15,321 nt of DNA from Sideroxydans lithotrophicus (GTDB lineage: Bacteria; Pseudomonadota; Gammaproteobacteria; Burkholderiales; Sulfuriferulaceae): positions 1 through 15,321 of the forward strand of contig DZDB01000037.1 in NCBI GenBank assembly GCA_022736605.1. Direction: 5' to 3'. Shown here in pieces: positions 6,033 through 14,800 of this stretch (position 1 is its first letter; the number at the start of each line of letters is the position of its first letter). The notes below the pieces were generated by a model. It saw only the letters and a program-made list of their open reading frames with translations, had not been told where the DNA came from and did no database searches. The translations under genes and the position numbers were made by a program.

Positions 6033-6790
6033 AACCGCACCTCTATGCCATTTTGCATCATGTGCAGTTTGGCTTCATGCACGGTGTATTCGCCGAAATG
6101 AAAAATACTCGCAGCCAGCACCGCATCAGCATGACCCTGCAGCACGCCATCAGCCAGATCCTGCAGCTTGCCAACACCGCCACTGGCGATAACCGGGATG
6201 TTCACCGCGTCTGAAACAGCGCGCGTCAAAGCCAGGTTAAATCCACTTTTGGTACCGTCCCGATCCATGCTGGTAAGCAAAATTTCGCCTGCACCCAAAG
6301 CTTCCATTTTTTGTGCCCATTCGACCGCATCCAGACCGGTGGCGGTACGCCCGCCGTGAGTGAACACTTCCCACTTACCCGGTGCGCATTGCTTGGCGTC
6401 AATCGCCACCACAATGCATTGCGAACCGAAACGCGCGGCAGCATCGGCCACGACTTGCGGATTGCTCACGGCGGTGGTGTTGATACTGACCTTGTCAGCG
6501 CCTGCATTAAGCAAACGGCGCACGTCGTTGACCTCGCGCACCCCGCCGCCCACCGTCAGCGGAATGAACACTTCGGCTGCGACCGCTTCAATGATGGGCA
6601 GAATCAGATCACGCTGATCGGAACTGGCCGTGATATCCAGGAATGTCAGCTCATCCGCGCCTTCGCGATCATAGCGCCGGGCAATTTCTACCGGATCCCC
6701 GGCATCACGCAAACCGACGAAATTAACGCCCTTGACGACCCGACCTGCCGATACGTCGAGGCACGGAATAATGCGCTTGGCGAGTCCCAT
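6029..6790 (-). CDS. hisF: Imidazole glycerol phosphate synthase, cyclase subunit HisF
   Basis: TIM-barrel cyclase that, with HisH, turns PRFAR plus ammonia into imidazole glycerol phosphate and AICAR. It has 253 aa, a normal length. Visible motifs are IIPCLDVSAGRVVKG, with the catalytic Asp11, the paired phosphate-binding loop GGGVRE, the second catalytic aspartate in VAIDAK, and SMDRDGTKSG near the C-terminal phosphate site. The N- and C-terminal halves show the expected half-barrel repeat. Its start overlaps the hisA stop by one base (TGATG), and its stop overlaps hisI. HisH, its glutaminase partner, lies one gene upstream. Confidence 0.97.
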   Translation of the reverse strand: MGLAKRIIPCLDVSAGRVVKGVNFVGLRDAGDPVEIARRYDREGADELTFLDITASSDQRDLILPIIEAVAAEVFIPLTVGGGVREVNDVRRLLNAGADKVSINTTAVSNPQVVADAAARFGSQCIVVAIDAKQCAPGKWEVFTHGGRTATGLDAVEWAQKMEALGAGEILLTSMDRDGTKSGFNLALTRAVSDAVNIPVIASGGVGKLQDLADGVLQGHADAVLAASIFHFGEYTVHEAKLHMMQNGIEVRL

Positions 6791-7536
6791 CAGGCCGCGC
6801 CTGCCAGAGTGTCAGCGCGTTTTTGCGCCGCAGCGAAATCAAGCGTGCCTTCATAAATCGCTCGTCCGGTGATTGCGCCCATGATGCCTTCTTTCTCGAC
6901 TGCGCAAAGCTGATCCACGTCGTCCAGATTGGTAATGCCACCACTGGCAACAACGGGAATTGTCAGCGCTTGCGCCAGTTTAACGGTGGCTTCGATATTG
7001 ACGCCACTGAGCATGCCATCGCGGCCAATATCGGTATAAATCACGCCTTCGACGCCGTAATCCTGGAATTTTTTCGCCAGATCAATGACGTCATGGTGGG
7101 TCATTTTCGACCAGCCATCCACCGCGACCTTGCCCTCCTTGGCATCCAGACCAACGATGATGTGGCCGGGAAATGCATTGCAGGCATCGTGTAAAAAACC
7201 CGGCGTTTTAACTGCCGCTGTGCCGATGATGACATAGCGCACACCGCTGTCCAGATAGCGCGCAATCGTATCGAGGTCGCGTATGCCGCCGCCCAGTTGC
7301 ACAGGCACGTCCTCACCCACTGCATCGACGATAGCCTTGATGGCAGCTTCATTCACCGGCTTGCCGGCAAATGCGCCGTTCAGATCGACCAGGTGCAGGC
7401 GTCGCGCGCCCTGCGCCAACCAGTGTCGTGCCATGGCGGCGGGGTCTTCGGAAAATACTGTAGCCTCTTCCATCAGGCCTTGTTTCAGGCGGACGCAGTG
7501 GCCGTCTTTCAAATCGATTGCAGGGATGATTAACAT
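6790..7536 (-). CDS. hisA: ProFAR isomerase HisA
   Basis: TIM-barrel enzyme that isomerises ProFAR to PRFAR, the fourth step of histidine synthesis. It has 248 aa. The motifs IPAIDLKDGHCVRLKQG (catalytic Asp8), QLGGGIRD, GLDAKEG, YTDIGRDGM and VVASGGI are all in place. The start ATG at 7536 has no clear Shine-Dalgarno sequence. The gap to hisH is 24 bases, the widest junction among the his genes of this operon, so it may depend on read-through from hisH translation. The stop overlaps the hisF start. Confidence 0.97.
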   Translation of the reverse strand: MLIIPAIDLKDGHCVRLKQGLMEEATVFSEDPAAMARHWLAQGARRLHLVDLNGAFAGKPVNEAAIKAIVDAVGEDVPVQLGGGIRDLDTIARYLDSGVRYVIIGTAAVKTPGFLHDACNAFPGHIIVGLDAKEGKVAVDGWSKMTHHDVIDLAKKFQDYGVEGVIYTDIGRDGMLSGVNIEATVKLAQALTIPVVASGGITNLDDVDQLCAVEKEGIMGAITGRAIYEGTLDFAAAQKRADTLAGAA

Positions 7537-7560
7537 GACATTAGAACGTAAATAGAAAGC

Positions 7561-8250
7561 TTATAGAGAACAGCTGGTATTGAATGTATCGCATTGATTG
7601 GCAACTATATTACCATCCCATGTAACAAAATTTCCTAGCAAGTCCAGCCCGGCAGCCTGACTTTTTTCCGGATGGAACTGTACCGCAAAAATGTTGCTGG
7701 AAGACACCGCGCTGGTAAACGGAAACGGATACATGGTGAACGCCGTCACCAGATCAGGATTGCCCGCCTCAACATAATAACTGTGTACGAAGTAAAACCG
7801 GGCGCCATCGGCAATGCCATTCCACAGTGGATGTGGCACAGCTTGATGCACTTCGTTCCAGCCCATATGCGGCACTTTGAGCTTGTTGTCGGCATTGACG
7901 TGCATGGCCTCAGCCGGAAAGCGCAACACGCGACCAGGCAGGATGCCCAAACCGGCAACATCGCCCTCCTCGCTATGCTCAAACAGCATTTGCATGCCCA
8001 GGCAGATGCCGAGGAATGGTTTGCTGGCGGCAGCGTCTTTGACCACTCTGGTCAAACCGCGCTGATCCAGCTCACGCATGCAGTCTCCCATTGCGCCAAC
8101 TCCGGGAAAAACGACGCGACCGGCACCCAGAATAACGTCTGGGTCGGATGTCACTACCACGCTGGCGGCTGGGGCAACATGTTCGAACGCCTTGGACACA
8201 GAGCGCAGATTGCCCATGCCGTAGTCAATGACAGCGATATCGACGCCCAT
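7561..8250 (-). CDS. hisH: Imidazole glycerol phosphate synthase, glutaminase subunit HisH
   Basis: Class I glutamine amidotransferase that supplies ammonia to HisF. With the ATG at 8250 the protein has 229 aa and opens VDIAVIDYGMGNLRSV, as in the family. The frame stays open back to a GTG at 8286, but that would overlap hisB and precede the conserved start. The triad is Cys83 (GICLGMQ), His193 and Glu195 (QFHPEKS). The family normally ends soon after the NFVTWDG-type segment; here about 16 extra residues, AT-rich in DNA and ending CDTFNTSCSL, follow. The start lies one base after the hisB stop. Confidence 0.96.
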   Translation of the reverse strand: MGVDIAVIDYGMGNLRSVSKAFEHVAPAASVVVTSDPDVILGAGRVVFPGVGAMGDCMRELDQRGLTRVVKDAAASKPFLGICLGMQMLFEHSEEGDVAGLGILPGRVLRFPAEAMHVNADNKLKVPHMGWNEVHQAVPHPLWNGIADGARFYFVHSYYVEAGNPDLVTAFTMYPFPFTSAVSSSNIFAVQFHPEKSQAAGLDLLGNFVTWDGNIVANQCDTFNTSCSL

Positions 8251-8251
8251 G

Positions 8252-8839
8252 TCAGAGACTGCCTTTGGTGGAAGGCATGACACCACTCATACGCGGATCC
8301 AGCTCAACCGCCATACGCAACGCGCGGCCGAACGCCTTGAAGATGGTTTCGGCTTGATGGTGGGCGTTGACGCCACGCAGGTTATCAATATGCAGCGTGA
8401 CACCCGCGTGGTTAATGAAACCCTGAAAAAATTCATGGAACAAATCCACGTCAAATCCGCCAATCGCCGCACGGGTAAATTTAACGTGGTATTCCAGCCC
8501 GGGACGTCCGGACAAATCCAGCACCACGCGCGATAACGCCTCGTCCAGCGGCACGTAGGCGTGGCCGTAGCGGCGTACGCCTTTTTTATCGCCAACCGCC
8601 TTGCTGAATGCCTGACCCAGTGTGATGCCGATGTCCTCTACCGTGTGATGTGCGTCGATATGCAGATCGCCGACCGCATTGATGGCGATATCCATCACGC
8701 CGTGGCGCGCAATCTGATCGACCATGTGGTCAAGAAAAGGCACACCGGTGTTGAACTGGCTGACGCCGGTACCATCCAGATTGAGCGTGATACTGATCTG
8801 GGTTTCAAGCGTGTTGCGGGTAATTTCGGCTATACGCAT
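8252..8839 (-). CDS. hisB: Imidazoleglycerol-phosphate dehydratase HisB
   Basis: Manganese-dependent dehydratase that converts imidazole glycerol phosphate to imidazole acetol phosphate. It is a 195-aa monofunctional form without the N-terminal HAD phosphatase of E. coli HisB, so histidinol-phosphate phosphatase must be encoded elsewhere. Metal-binding motifs are LDHMVDQIARHG, DAHHTVEDIG and NAHHQAETIFKAFGRAL, and the C-terminus STKGSL is typical. It follows hisC by 12 bases and precedes hisH by one base. Confidence 0.97.
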   Translation of the reverse strand: MRIAEITRNTLETQISITLNLDGTGVSQFNTGVPFLDHMVDQIARHGVMDIAINAVGDLHIDAHHTVEDIGITLGQAFSKAVGDKKGVRRYGHAYVPLDEALSRVVLDLSGRPGLEYHVKFTRAAIGGFDVDLFHEFFQGFINHAGVTLHIDNLRGVNAHHQAETIFKAFGRALRMAVELDPRMSGVMPSTKGSL

Positions 8840-8851
8840 GGTGATGAAGAC

Positions 8852-9925
8852 TCAATTAACGGTGGGTTGCAAAATATCGGTGAGCGCACCAAGCAGCGCG
8901 GCGCATTGCACATCGGTACCGATGGTAATCCGCATGAACGGCGCGATGCGTACTGGCTTGCGGAAATGCCGCACAATAATGCTGCGTTCGCGCAGCTTTG
9001 CAGTCAGCTCGGCACCATCATACTGCGGGTGGCGAATCAGGACAAAGTTGGCCGCAGACGGCAGCACTTCAAAGCCCAGCACCTGTAGCTCACTCACCAG
9101 CTTGTCGCGGCTGGCAATGATTTTACGGCAGGTAGCGTCAAACCAGGCGCGATCCTGCATGGCCGCAGCCCCACCGGCTTGTGCCAGTTTATCCAGCGGA
9201 TACGAATTGAAGCTGTCCTTGACGCGTTCCAGCCCTTCAATCAAAGCCGCATCACCGATCGCATACCCCACCCGCAAACCCGCCAGCGCGCGGGATTTCG
9301 ATAGCGTATGCGTCACTAGCAATTGCGGATAGCGCTGGATCAACGCCACTGCGGATTCAGCGCCAAAATCGACATACGCCTCATCAATCAGCACCACCGA
9401 ATCCACATTGGCTTGCAACAAGCGCTCAATTTCACCCAACGCAAGCGCACTGCCGGTGGGCGCGTTAGGGTTCGGGAAAATAATGCCGCCATTGGGCTGC
9501 ATGTAATCGTCAACGCGAATCTGGAAGTCCGCATCCAGCGGCACCTCCGTGTAAGCCACGTCATACAGGCCACAATACACCGGGTAAAAACTGTAGGTGA
9601 TGTCCGGGAACAGAACGGGCAAATCGTGCTTGAACAAAGCGCCGAACGCGTGCGCCAACACTTCGTCCGATCCGTTGCCAACAAACACATTGGCGCGTTC
9701 AACACCATGATAATCGGCAATCGCTTGTTTCAAGCGATCACTGTTCGGATCCGGATACAGGCGCAGCGTATCGACCGCCTCAGCGCGAATCGCCTCCAGC
9801 ACGCGCAGGCTGGGCGGATAAGGATTTTCGTTGGTGTTGAGCTTGACCAGATTGCCCAGCTTGGGCTGCTCGCCGGGCACATACGGCGTTAGCCCGTGCA
9901 CCACCGGACTCCAGAATCGGCTCAT
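8852..9925 (-). CDS. hisC: Histidinol-phosphate aminotransferase HisC
   Basis: PLP-dependent class I/II aminotransferase that converts imidazole acetol phosphate to histidinol phosphate. I place the start at the ATG at 9925 (357 aa), because GGGGA lies 6 bases upstream; the TTG at 9931 would sit directly on that ribosome site. Motifs include NENPYPPS near the N-terminus, GNGSDE, FPNPNAPTG, LIDEAYVDF and the PLP lysine, about residue 210, in TLSKSRALAGLRVGYA. The arginine in MRITIG near the C-terminus is the usual substrate-binding region. The start is two bases after the hisD stop. Confidence 0.96.
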   Translation of the reverse strand: MSRFWSPVVHGLTPYVPGEQPKLGNLVKLNTNENPYPPSLRVLEAIRAEAVDTLRLYPDPNSDRLKQAIADYHGVERANVFVGNGSDEVLAHAFGALFKHDLPVLFPDITYSFYPVYCGLYDVAYTEVPLDADFQIRVDDYMQPNGGIIFPNPNAPTGSALALGEIERLLQANVDSVVLIDEAYVDFGAESAVALIQRYPQLLVTHTLSKSRALAGLRVGYAIGDAALIEGLERVKDSFNSYPLDKLAQAGGAAAMQDRAWFDATCRKIIASRDKLVSELQVLGFEVLPSAANFVLIRHPQYDGAELTAKLRERSIIVRHFRKPVRIAPFMRITIGTDVQCAALLGALTDILQPTVN

Positions 9926-9927
9926 GT

Positions 9928-11232
9928 TCAATCCCCGTTCAGGCGATATTCGGCAGAGCGGGCGTGTGCCTGCAAGCCCTCGCCGTAGGCAAGTGTCGCG
10001 GCTATCTTGCCTAGCGTATGCGCGCCGTCTGCCGATACTTGAATGAGGCTGCTGCGTTTCTGGAAATCATACACGCCGAGCGGACTGGAAAACCGCGCGG
10101 TACGCGAGGTTGGCAGCACGTGATTCGGTCCCGCGCAATAATCACCAACCGCTTCACAGGTGTTGCGCCCCATGAAAATTGCACCAGCGTGCTTGATTTT
10201 GGCGGACCAGACTTCCGGATTATCGACAGACAATTCCAGATGCTCAGGTGCAATGTGATTGCTGATGCGGATCGCTTCATCCAGATCGGCAACCTGAATC
10301 AGTATGCCGCGATCACCCAATGACGCAGCAATTACGTCACGGCGCGGCATGTCCGGCAACAGTTTGTGGATGCTGGCGGTCACAGCATCAATGTATGCCG
10401 CGTCCGGACACAACAGAATCGACTGTGCCAGCTCGTCGTGTTCAGCCTGCGAAAACAGGTCCATCGCGATCCAGTCCGGGTTGGTTTTGCCGTCGCAAAT
10501 CACCAGAATCTCGGACGGCCCCGCCACCATATCGATACCGACCGTACCGAACACACGGCGTTTGGCCGAAGCCACATACGCGTTACCGGGACCGACAATC
10601 TTATCAACCTGCGGGATGGTCTCAGTGCCATATGCCAGCGCCGCCACCGCCTGCGCACCCCCAATTGTAAATACCCGGTTCACCCCCGCCACGGCAGCCG
10701 CCGCCAGCACCAGCTCGTTCAGTACGCCGTCGGGTGTCGGCACCACCATAATCAATTCAGCCACGCCCGCGACTTTGGCCGGTATCGCGTTCATCAATAC
10801 CGACGACGGATAAGCCGCCTTGCCGCCGGGCACATACAAGCCCACCCGATCCAGTGCCGTGACCTGCTGCCCGAGCATCGTGCCGTCGGCCTCGTGGTAA
10901 GTCCAGGTGTGCATCAACTGCCGTTCGTGGTAACTACGCACCCGCTCTGCGGCGGCTTCCAGCGCCACGCGCTGCTCAGTTGGCAAGCCATGCAGCGCCG
11001 CCTGCAAGCGCGCCTGCGGCAATTCCAGCTGCTGCATGGTGGCGACGTCAAGCCGGTCAAAACGCTTGGTGTATTCGAGTACCGCCGCATCACCTGCACG
11101 GCGTACGTGACGCAGAATATCTTCTACCGTGCGCTCAATGGCGGCATCCTGCTCGCCTTCAAACGCCAGCAAACGATCAAGGTCTGACTGAAAAGTCTTG
11201 GACTGGGTGTTAAGCCGTTGGATAGTCAGCAT
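9928..11232 (-). CDS. hisD: Histidinol dehydrogenase HisD
   Basis: Zinc enzyme that performs the last two steps of histidine synthesis, oxidising histidinol to histidine with two NAD+. It has 434 aa, the usual length. Zinc ligands are visible: Gln262 and His265 (FSQAEHDE), Asp364 (GDYCAGPNH) and His423 (QAHARSAE). The catalytic Glu330-His331 pair (HIAPEHLEL) and the signature region around residues 234-266 are also present. It is the first gene of this operon: 155 bases of divergent control region separate it from a Fur-family gene. The usual betaproteobacterial neighbour, hisG, is not upstream. The ribosome site (AGAGA) is weak. Confidence 0.97.
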   Translation of the reverse strand: MLTIQRLNTQSKTFQSDLDRLLAFEGEQDAAIERTVEDILRHVRRAGDAAVLEYTKRFDRLDVATMQQLELPQARLQAALHGLPTEQRVALEAAAERVRSYHERQLMHTWTYHEADGTMLGQQVTALDRVGLYVPGGKAAYPSSVLMNAIPAKVAGVAELIMVVPTPDGVLNELVLAAAAVAGVNRVFTIGGAQAVAALAYGTETIPQVDKIVGPGNAYVASAKRRVFGTVGIDMVAGPSEILVICDGKTNPDWIAMDLFSQAEHDELAQSILLCPDAAYIDAVTASIHKLLPDMPRRDVIAASLGDRGILIQVADLDEAIRISNHIAPEHLELSVDNPEVWSAKIKHAGAIFMGRNTCEAVGDYCAGPNHVLPTSRTARFSSPLGVYDFQKRSSLIQVSADGAHTLGKIAATLAYGEGLQAHARSAEYRLNGD

Positions 11233-11279
11233 AATCTCTGGTTCAATACAAAAAAGGCATTATTTCAGCCTGGCTAAAC

Positions 11280-11285
11280 ATTATA
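11280..11285 (-). promoter_or_regulatory. Candidate -10 box of the his-tat operon promoter
   Basis: The minus strand reads TATAAT at 11285-11280, a perfect -10 hexamer, about 48 bases before the hisD ATG. No good -35 hexamer stands 16 to 18 bases upstream (CGCGTA at 17), so the promoter would be weak or activator-aided. It is nonetheless the best candidate in this interval. Confidence 0.45.
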
Positions 11286-11319
11286 CCGGCAAACCCTTTG
11301 AATACGCGGCAAATAGCGC

Positions 11320-11334
11320 CTAATTGAGAATTAG
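11320..11334. promoter_or_regulatory. 15-bp palindrome, candidate Fur-family operator
   Basis: CTAATTGAGAATTAG is a perfect 6-3-6 inverted repeat. As a 7-1-7 element, the pattern bound by many Fur, PerR and Irr proteins, it has one asymmetric base pair. It overlaps the -35 box of the Fur-family gene (11332-11337), so autorepression is plausible. It also lies upstream of the hisD -10 box. Operator identity is inferred from position and symmetry. Confidence 0.5.
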
Positions 11335-11360
11335 ACACAGTCCAGATATTGAATTATTAT
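11332..11360 (+). promoter_or_regulatory. Sigma-70 promoter of the Fur-family gene
   Basis: TAGACA (11332-11337) and TATTAT (11355-11360) are separated by 17 bases; each hexamer matches the consensus at five of six positions. Transcription would start near 11367, about 21 bases before the ATG at 11388. This makes the in-frame TTG at 11349 an unlikely start, because it would lie upstream of the RNA start. Confidence 0.65.
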
Positions 11361-11387
11361 TGCCACATTCGCAAGCGGGCACAAATC

Positions 11388-11828
11388 ATGAGCATGATGA
11401 TGAAACAGTACAATCGCGACAACATGGCAGACCTGTTACGCGGCCATGGCATCAACCCGACGCACCAGCGCATCGAAATTGCCTACGCACTGTTTTCACG
11501 TCAGCAGCATCTGTCTGCCGAACAGATCATGGCCACCGTCAACGACCGCCATTCAGAAACCTCCAAAGCCACGGTATACAACACACTCAAGCTGTTTCTC
11601 GATAAAAACCTGATCCGCGAAGTGATCGTTGATCCGAGCAAGGTATTCTACGATCCCAACACACAGAATCACCACCACTTCTACAATACTGCCAGTGGTC
11701 ATCTCACCGATATCGACGCAGCCGGAATCAGCATCCTCGGACTGCCTATGTTGCCTGAAGGGGTCGAAACCGAAGGGGTCGACATCATCGTGCGCATTCG
11801 TCCAAGTGAGCGCCCCGGTTTAGTTTAG
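11388..11828 (+). CDS. Fur-family regulator, cysteine-free, Irr/PerR-like
   Basis: Metal- or haem-responsive DNA-binding regulator of 146 aa. The N-terminal winged helix includes GINPTHQRIEIAYALF and the recognition helix SKATVYNTLKLF (59-70). The C-terminal part has the metal-binding HHH cluster (95-97) in NTQNHHHFYNTASGHLTDID. There are no cysteines, so the structural CxxC zinc sites of Fur and most PerR proteins are missing, as in Irr-type proteins. Four ATGs (11388, 11394, 11397, 11400) could serve as start; none has a strong ribosome site, and the first is chosen. It is divergent from hisD and converges on the SNF2 gene with a 9-bp overlap. A palindrome over its own -35 box suggests autoregulation. 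Whether it senses iron, haem or peroxide cannot be told from sequence alone. Confidence 0.85.
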   Translation: MSMMMKQYNRDNMADLLRGHGINPTHQRIEIAYALFSRQQHLSAEQIMATVNDRHSETSKATVYNTLKLFLDKNLIREVIVDPSKVFYDPNTQNHHHFYNTASGHLTDIDAAGISILGLPMLPEGVETEGVDIIVRIRPSERPGLV

Positions 11829-14800
11829 GGGCTCGAACATCACACTGAGGTCTTCTGCCGTCAACGTCACCTTCACCTCTTCGCCATCACCCAGCACGCT
11901 GGCAGCCATAATCCGTTTGCGTTCCTGTAATGCCAGAATTTTCTCTTCTACCGTGCCCTCGGTATACAGCTTGTAGACAAACACGGGGTTGAGTTGACCG
12001 ATGCGGTGCGCACGTCCGGTGGCCTGATCCTCCACCGCCGGGTTCCACCATGGATCATAGTGAATCACGGTATCTGCTGTCGTCAGATTCAGTCCGGTGC
12101 CACCGGCTTTCAAACTGATCAGGAACAGCGGTACTTCCCCGGCCTGAAAGCGGTTCACAGGTGCTTCGCGGTCACGCGTCTGGCCGGTCAGCTTGACGTA
12201 GTCGATCTCGCGTTCGTCCAGTTCCTGCTCAATCAGTGTCAACATGCTGGTGAACTGCGAAAACACCAGAATGCGACGCCCCTCGGCAATCATGTCTGGC
12301 AACAAGGACATCAGCAATTCGAGCTTGGCCGATTCTTTTACCTTGCGCGCCGCAGGCAACGCCAGCAAACGCGGGTCACAACACACCTGACGCAGTTTCA
12401 GCAGCGCATCAAGAATGACGATCTGACTCTTCTTGAAACCCTGCGCCTCAATGGCGTTGCGCACTTTGTCCTGCATCGTGGCACGGATGGTTTCGTACAG
12501 ATCGCGCTGCGCGCCGGTTAGCTCGCAGGTACGCGGAATATCGGTCTTGGCGGGCAGGTCTTGCGCCACTTCGGCCTTGGTTCGGCGTAGCAGGAACGGC
12601 GCAATGCGGCGCGCCAGTGCATTGCGGCAGAGCGCGTCGCCGTATTTCTCGATCGGCGTGCGGAACACCCGTTTGAACTGTATTTCATTACCGAGCAAGC
12701 CTGGCAATAAAAAGTGGTACAGCGACCAGAGTTCGCCCAGATGGTTTTCCATCGGCGTGCCAGTCAGCGCCAGACGGTGCCGGGCTTGCAGCTTGTGAAC
12801 CACCTGAGTGGCTTGTGCCTTGGGGTTCTTGATGAAATGCGCCTCATCCAGAATCAGCAAATGGAACGGCGTTTGCTCCAGAATATGGCTGTCACGCGGT
12901 AGCAAAGCGTAGGTCGTCAGCACCAGATCGTATTCATGCAGATTGGCATAATGCTGCGCCCGCTCCGGGCCATGCAGCACCAGCACGCGCAAATCCGGCG
13001 TAAAGCGCGCTGCCTCACGCCGCCAGTTGAACATCAGACTGGTGGGTGCCACCACCAGGCTCGGGCGATCAGCGCGACCGGCTTCTTTTTCGAGCAGCAC
13101 ATGCGCCAGCGTTTGCAGGGTTTTACCCAGCCCCATGTCATCGCCCAGAATGCCGCCCAGGTTGTATTCACGCAGGAATTGCAACCAGTTCAAACCGTCC
13201 TGCTGATACGGACGCAGCGCAGCATTCAACCCCGCCGGCAATGCCACTGGCACCACCCCGGCGAATTCGCGTAGTTTATGCCCCAGCGCCAGCAGTTTTT
13301 CGCCACCCATCCAGCGCAGCCGCGCCGCTGCATCGATATCCGCCAGCCGCGCAGCGTGCACAGCATTGAGTTTGATACGACCCGTGGCGTCCAGCGCGTC
13401 GCTGTCAAACAACTCCACCAGCACCGCCAGCATGCCGCGCACGCGCTCAGCCGGCAGGGCAATTTTCTTACCCGACGGCAGCTCAGCCAGATAGCGCCCG
13501 GTTGGCGGCGCCTCGCCATGCGACAACGCGATTCGCGCCTCCTCGCTGAGGTTTTGCACCAGCCCGGCCAGCACCGGCAGCAGGCTGATACGCTCGCCAC
13601 CCACCGTAATGCCCAGCTCCAGCCCGAACCAGTCGGTACCGGAAGTTTCATCCAGCTCGGCGTGCCATTCATCATCAGCCTGCGCGATATCCCAGCGAAA
13701 ATCAGCAGCACGCTCGATGCGCCAGCCCGCTTCAGCCAGCTCAGGCAGGTGTTGCAAGGCAAAATCCGCCCAGTCATCCTCATTATCGAGTGCAAACGCA
13801 TCCTTGAGCTTGCTTGCACCCGGCAGATCGAGCTGATGCGCCGGGAAGAAATTCAACGCGATAAGTTGTGCCAGTGCCGCACGTTCCGTTGGCTGATGAC
13901 GGCCAATTGCCAGCAACTCCTCACCTTCGCGCCGGTTGACGCTGTCAGCAGTACTGGTGACATTGATGCGCGTGCCCTGATAGTCGAATTCGAGCCGTGC
14001 CAGATCAACACTGACCGCGTGGCCGGGACGTTGCCAGCCATAATGCACCAGGGGTGGGCCATCCATTTGCTGACTGCTGAGTTTGAGAACCGGCGTCGGC
14101 ACCACGTGTTCTACACGACGCGCAATCAGACGCGTCGGCAACGGCAAGGGGGTGGGCAGCCGGATCAACCGCTGGCTCACCGCCTCCACCACATTGGCGG
14201 GCACGATCGGCGCTGAAATAATCGCCTCGGCCACGTTATCAGCCAGCCCGGTGGTCAATTCACCACACTCGCCGGTGGCTTCATCCAGCCACCAGGGCGG
14301 TGCCATCAACAGCACGCGTGCATCAGGCTGCGGCTGCAACACCAGCCGCTGCCCATCGCCGCCCACGTCCAGCCAGTTGACCGAAGCAGCGCGCGCGCCT
14401 TGATATTGCATCGCAGCGCCTTCGGTCGATTTCCAGAATACCCGACCGGTCAGCAGCATCTGCTTCAACGCCAGCGTGCCGCGATGGCCTTGCAGAAAGA
14501 ACCCGGACGAGACATCAAGCGTCTGTTCCAGCGTGCGCAACAATTCAATCGCATCCACATCCACTGGTGAAACAAATTGCGGCGGATTCAGACTGTAAAA
14601 CGACTTGAACGCTGTCCAGGATTTGGCTTGGCTGTAACCGCCCTGCTGCAACACCCGCGCCTTCATCAAGCGCACAATCAGACGATCATCGCGCCCCGGC
14701 TCGACCACATACAGCAAACGGTCCACCACCCCTGCGGCAAACTGCGTTTCCGCATCCGGCTCCCGGACCGCGACGCTGAGGCGCTCCAGCCACTGATTCA

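Noticed and set aside
8251..8286. Earlier GTG start for HisH
   Set aside because: It would overlap the end of hisB and add residues not seen in the family; the ATG at 8250 gives the conserved start.
11251..11271. Attenuator-like hairpin with a T-run in the hisD leader
   Set aside because: The stem is only 4 bp (AGGC/GCCT) with a 9-base loop and no histidine-rich leader peptide, so it is too weak to call an attenuator.
13278..14216. Long plus-strand open frame (312 codons) inside the SNF2 gene
   Set aside because: It is antisense to a well-supported coding region. Its composition, rich in Arg, Gln and His, is what reverse-strand reading of GC-rich codons produces.
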